Assembly: GCA_002794465.1 (NCBI GenBank)
Contig: MTSL01000166.1
Location: forward strand, 1 to 38,060
Reading direction: 5' to 3'
Origin: Paramicrosporidium saccamoebae
Taxonomy: Eukaryota; Rozellomycota
Length of the DNA: 38,060 nucleotides
Part shown: positions 33,409 through 38,060 of the stretch, piece by piece
How the letters are laid out: each line of letters opens with the position of its first letter
How positions within the stretch are numbered: position 1 is the stretch's first letter
Made by a program: the position numbers and the translations under genes
The notes under the pieces: model-generated
What the model saw: only the letters and a program-made list of their open reading frames with translations
Told to the model about the DNA's origin: nothing
Database searches by the model: none

Positions 33409-35622
33409 ATGACCGTTTTAGAATTTGAACTATCTCCACCGAAAGAGCAGTCCGCCGAGGTCTATTCAATTGAAGACGGCTGTCTTTCAGAACTATTGGA
33501 TATTTCAAAGCATGCAGAGCACAACTTGATACACGTACTAGACACTCTTACAAGAGTCGTGTCTCTTCTGAGACCTGAAACTCATTCTGAAATACTGCAG
33601 AAGGCATACGTCTCCCTTGTGAATTTTCACGCGTCTGGCACCATCTGGACTGTGGAGATGACACAAACACAAACACATATCTGGAATCGTCTTTTGCAGT
33701 TGTATTTCTCAATTCCGGATAGGCTAGCATCCGTGCTAGACAGTACTATCTCGCCAGTAGAGTTTATTCGCTCACTGGTCAATAATGACGGGTTCAGAGT
33801 AGCCAAAGAGCAGAGAGTTGTAGATATTGTGCAAAAGTCTGCCGGTATAGGCGGCATTCAGGCATTTGCAGAAGCCATGTTGAGGAACAAACAGTATGAG
33901 CTTGTAAAGTATTGCCTGGACCAGCTTTCTTTACCATCCTTGGATTCCTTTGTTAGTGAGCTTTGTAACAGTTTGTCTGTCGGCTGCGCCGATCCTCTCT
34001 CACTAGTGACGCTGGTTGAAAAGGTGCTGGCGACAAATGTCTCGCCGTCCATTCTTCGATTGATTCCAGACATTCCGTTTGATGTTCTATCAACGCATCT
34101 TTACTTTCTCGATAGTGATCAAATTGGTCAATTTGCCAAACATTTATTAGAACTCTGGGCAGTGCGTACAGACTTGTTGCGCTCGCCGCTTCATTGGCAA
34201 CGAAAAGTGACCAAGCTGACATTGGTGGCACTATCCTACTGCAGCTACAATCTTCTCAGTGTCAATAGTCTTGAAGGGTTCATTCTTGATGGTGTTCAGA
34301 AACGATTAAATTCTTCAGATGAGGACGTTGCGCTTTTGGGAAAAGTTGTGGCGGAATGCTTTGCTACTCTCACAAGCACAGAAACCAAATTGACATTTGA
34401 ACTTGATGCTAGCTCGGTGCAAGACCTGAGATATTCGTTTGAATATGCCCGAATCCTTGGGGACCTTTTGTTGAATGGCCTGCCTTGTGTTAAAGCCGAG
34501 CTGGATTGGTCATTTGAACAGAAACCAATCCCGGTGGTTGATGATTATGAGTTAATTGAACCCTCGGTGCAGGGAATACCAGCTTTGGTCCTTGAAAAAG
34601 ATGCAAAACCCATTATGAAGATTACCGAAGCTGACGAAGAGCCGCGTAATGCCAAAATCAAAAAGCCCAGGTTTGTCAGAGAATGTCTCGCATACCTGAA
34701 GTGCCCCGATGATCCTGCAAAGCTGGAGCTAGGCATAACCCAGCTTGGAAAGTGTCTCAAAGAGTCTTCGACGCTACTGCTGGAAGAAATTGGCGCAGAT
34801 CTATTTCGAGCCATACTGTTCCAGATGGACCACTTTGACATTCCCAACTTTGATGAAATGCGAAAGGCTTCTTTATGCGAGCTACTTCAAAGGGCTCCGC
34901 AAGTCGTGGGTCCCGTGATTATCAAGGAACTGGCCGGCCGTTCATGCAGTTTGCGCCAAAAATTGGAAACTGTCATTTGCTGCATGTTGGCAATCAAGTC
35001 TCGCCCGGCAGAACGGGATCGAGAGCCGATTACTGAACTCCGAATGAAACTCCTGTCTACCGAACTCGGTCTCTCAGATACCGCTGTGTCAGCGTCTCTA
35101 AATCCGGCCAGCGTGATTAGAAACGCCATCCTTCCACTATTCTCCGCAATTCCGTAACTGATCCATGATTGTCTGACTTTTAGGGATGCCAACTGTAAGG
35201 CAGTGTCTAGTCCTCTCCTACTCGAAAAGGTAATCTTGCTGCTCGCTCTTGCGGCCACCACAATGAGTTCCCTTCCCGACTACTCCCAATATGTAAAGAA
35301 AGTGCTGAATTTTATGCGGCCTTTGTTTCAAGCAAGACAGCCCCTCGAGCGTCCCATCTTACGGACGTGCCTTATTGCATTGCAGTGTGTCCTGTCTGGG
35401 ATCCCTGAAGGAATTTCAATTCTAGAATACATTGAAGATGTGGTAATCATAGGAAAGTTTCTGGAAGATAATGAACAGCTCTCTGAGCTAGATCCAGGCT
35501 ATATCGCCATGGCTGGATATGTAGCTACGTTTTTGCAAGAACGAGCTGACCCTGTGAGACTACTACAAGAGGCAGCATCAGAAATGAGTTTTGAGCGAGA
35601 ACTTGATGTAAAGTATAAATAA
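33409..35622 (+). CDS. TELO2: TEL2/TELO2 telomere-length and PIKK-maturation protein, spliced, 727 aa
   Basis: I read join(33409..35153,35184..35622). The intron at 35154-35183 (30 nt, GTAACT...CTGACTTTTAG) removes the stop of the first frame and joins ILPLFSAIP to DANCKAVSSPLLLEKVILLL. The recognisable part is the TEL2 C-terminal domain: PRFVRECLAYLKCPDDPAKLE, the LEL...LGKCLKESSTLLLEEIGADLFRAIL helices, FDIPNFDEMRKASL and RSCSLRQKLETV. The N-terminal half is divergent alpha-solenoid. TEL2 with TTI1 and TTI2 helps Hsp90 mature ATM, ATR, mTOR and related kinases. I start at the ATG at 33409, since the 24 codons before it begin with TTG. Length is near that of yeast Tel2 (688). Confidence 0.82.
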
Positions 35623-35807
35623 TTGAATGTCTGTTTATCTGTGAATCAAAGGTACAAGGTCTATTATAAGAGTTTGCAACACGGATAGATGCCCTCCGCC
35701 CTTACTACAAACACAATAGTCATGGGACGCTCGCCCTCGTCCCGGCCAATAAAAAGCCTCCGGGGTAGTTGTGGAAATCCACAAGTCCACTCTCCTGTGT
35801 AGACAGC

Positions 35808-38012
35808 ATGGGAACTGAAGTGCCGCCCTATAAACCAGTTCCCGACGACGAGGTCCCCCTCGCGCAACGTTTGCTCCAGCTCCAGAAAAAGAGGGCTAGC
35901 GAACTGGCTGCTGCGGCTGGAAAGGTAGTGTTGTGGGTGTTCTTATTCTAGGTGACCATTAAGCCTGATCCAGGTGTAGAGACTGCAGTTAAAAAGGCCA
36001 AAGTAAAGGCTGATCCAGGAGTAGAGACTGTGGTTAAAAAGACGAAAGTAAAGGCTGATCCCGGTGCCAGCGAATTTGAGACTGCGGTCAAGAGGGCCAA
36101 GGTCAAGCCTGATCCAGGTGCAGAGTTCACAGCCATTGTCAAGGAAAAACTGGGCGAAGAGACAAAGACGAAAAAGAGCAAAAAGACAAAGGATGATCCT
36201 GATGCCTCTCCCGACGCTGAAGAGTACCGCTGGTGGGAGGAGCAGGACAATGACGGCTCGGTAAAATGGACAACCCTTGAGCACCACGGTCTCTATTTTC
36301 CTCCTCTCTACGAGCCGCACGGGGTAAAGATGCTGTACAACGGCAAACCCATTGAGCTGGAACCGGAGGCAGAAGAGGTGTCCTCCTTCTTTGCCGCCAT
36401 CATCGGCACCGATCACTACGACAATGAAATTTTCCGCAAGAATTTCTTTGAGGATTTCTGCGCCGTGCTGCATTCAATCAACTCCAAATACCGAAACGTA
36501 ATCACCGAGTTTGAAAAGTGCGACTTTGGGCCAATTGCAGAACATTTGGCCATGCTACGAGAAAAGAAAAAGATGATGGGAAAGGAGGAGAAGGAGTTGT
36601 TAAAAAAGGAAAAGAGTAAGATTGATGAGCATTATGGGTTCTGCACATTGGACGGGCGAAAGGAAAAGGTTGGCAATTTCAGAGTGGAGCCTCCGGGTTT
36701 GTTCCGCGGACGTGGAAAGCATCCGAAAGCGGGAAAGTTAAAGACGCGCGTTCCACCCGAATCAATTACAATCAATGTTGGCGAGGGATGTCGCGTACCT
36801 CCCCCGCCAGAGGGGCACTCCTGGGGCAAAGTAGTACATGATAACACTGTCACTTGGCTTGCAAATTGGACTGAGAACATTAACAAAGCACAAAAGTACG
36901 TTTACCTCGCTGCAGGCTCATCGCTCAAAGGACAATCCGATCTTCGCAAGTTTGAAGTGGCCCGTAATCTGAACAAACACGTAGAAAAGATCCGAAGGGG
37001 AAATGCCGAGGAATTGCGCTCAAAGGAAATGTTTGTGCGTCAACGAGCAACGGCGCTATGGTTGATTGATCATCTTGCGCTTCGTGCGGGAAACGAAAAA
37101 GGCGAAGATGAGGCGGATACGGTGGGCTGTTGCTCACTCCGCTGCGAACACGTGCGACTGGAGGAGCCGAACTTTGTCATTTTCGATTTTCTGGGCAAGG
37201 ACTCTATCCGATATTACAACCGAGTGCCGGTGGACGCCATCATATTCAAGAATTTGGGCATCTTTATGCGGCCGCCCAAAACAAAGGACGATCCCATTTT
37301 TGACCGTCTCAACACGGGAATGCTTAACAAGTATCTAAACACCCTCATGCCGGGTCTCACGGCCAAAGTGTTCCGTACTTATAATGCGTCACACACCTTC
37401 CAGGAGGAGCTGAAAAAGACGCCACAGGAAGGCACTGTCCATGAGCTAGTCCTCGCCTACAACCGTGCCAATCGAGAAGTGGCGGTGCTGTGTAACCATC
37501 AGCGTGCTGTCCCCAAGACGCATCAGCAGTCGATGCAGAAGCTGTCGGATAAGATTCTCACCATGAAATATCAGCGTCATTTAATACGAGGCGAGATGAA
37601 GGAAGAAGTTTCAACAAAGGAGCTGCGCAGTGAATGTCCTCAGGCACTTGGGGAAGAGTCTGACATGGACGAGGAGACCATTGTCCAGAAGGCTAAAGAA
37701 GCCGACGATTTGGAACGATCTAAAATGGACGAAGGAAAATCGCCAAAATCCAAAAAGCGGGCCGGCAAAGAGACTCTTATTAAACGCTTCGTTGCCCTTA
37801 CCGCACGCATCGAAGCAGCCAAGAATCAGCGCATTGATCGGGACGAAAATAAGACCACATCATTGGGTACTTCCAAGACGAATTACATTGACCCGAGGAT
37901 CACAGCCGCATGGTGCGAGAAACACAAAGTGCCCATTGAGAAAATGTTCAACAAGAGTCTGAGGGAAAAGTTCAAGTGGGCCATGACAGTGCCACACGAC
38001 TGGCAGTTCTAA
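35808..38012 (+). CDS. TOP1: DNA topoisomerase I (type IB), spliced, 725 aa
   Basis: I read join(35808..35924,35952..38012). Exon 1 encodes MGTEVPPYKPVPDDEVPLAQRL...AAAAGK. The 27-nt intron (35925-35951, GTAGTG...TTCTAG) contains an in-frame stop and must be removed. The N-terminal tail then has four imperfect ~17-residue repeats (KADPGVETAVKKAKV), basic and probably nuclear-targeting. The core enzyme follows with EPPGLFRGRGKHPKAG, WLANWTENIN, KEMFVRQRATALWLIDHLALRAGNEK, DTVGCCSLR and FDFLGKDSIRYYN. A coiled linker precedes the C-terminal domain with the catalytic Tyr at about residue 684 in SKTNYIDPRITAAWC. It relaxes supercoils ahead of replication and transcription. The stop TAA overlaps AATAAA (38011-38016). 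Confidence 0.97.
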
Positions 38013-38048
38013 TAAAGTTGATTTTGTCCCATTGGATCGCGGTAGATT

Positions 38049-38060
38049 GGGGGGGGGGGG
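38049..38060 (+). repeat. Homopolymer G run at the window edge
   Basis: Twelve G residues end the window. There is no telomere-like unit next to them, so this may be an assembly or read-end artefact. Confidence 0.5.

Noticed and set aside
38040-38060. Telomere at the right end
   Set aside because: Only a poly-G run, with no repeated telomeric unit.
1-38060. tRNA or rRNA genes
   Set aside because: I looked for B-box-like GGTTCRANNCC with a fitting acceptor stem and saw none that held. A tRNAscan run would settle it.

Overview
This is nuclear DNA from a compact eukaryotic genome that uses the standard stop codons. Housekeeping genes are packed tens to a few hundred bases apart. Nearly every intron I can define is 27-35 nt long and bounded by GT...AG. 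The gene set (gamma-adaptin, syntaxin-18, proteasome beta-7, TEL2, topoisomerase I, RBM25, a fungal-type tetraspanin, expansin-like proteins, a CAP10 glycosyltransferase, a 7-dehydrocholesterol-reductase-like enzyme) points to an opisthokont. My best guess is an early-diverging fungus of the Rozella/Paramicrosporidium kind. That placement is inference from gene content and compactness, not from a database match.

Layout. Positions 1-6.1 kb: a 52-residue spliced microprotein, a secreted ankyrin-type protein, and two universal-stress-protein-fold genes flanking a tandem CCCH zinc-finger gene. Positions 6.5-14.3 kb: GT90/CAP10 glycosyltransferase, syntaxin-18 (two tiny introns), RBM25-like splicing factor, AP-1 gamma-adaptin and a small charged protein divergent from it. 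Positions 14.5-18.8 kb: a secreted expansin-like protein with an Arg/Asp/Gly repeat linker, a 51-bp minisatellite, a tetraspanin that is recovered only after removing 32-nt and 28-nt introns, proteasome beta-7, a 12-bp minisatellite and DHCR7.

Positions 18.9-33.0 kb form an accessory region. It holds two more expansin-like genes and a 1733-residue secreted protein with five copies of one ~210-residue domain. It also holds many intact and decayed copies of two membrane-protein families I do not recognise, here called family A and family B. A and B lie head-to-head at least twice (B1/A1 and B5/A3), over ~370-450 bp upstream regions with repeated CCAAT boxes. Segmental and tandem duplications and an assembly gap lie in the same region. 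Positions 33.4-38.0 kb return to housekeeping genes: TEL2 and topoisomerase I, each joined across a ~30-nt intron.

The housekeeping genes cover ER/Golgi traffic, proteolysis, splicing, sterol reduction, telomere/PIKK maintenance and DNA topology. The secreted and membrane genes (ankyrin, expansins, five-domain protein, A/B families) look like fast-evolving surface or host-interaction material; this last point is inference.
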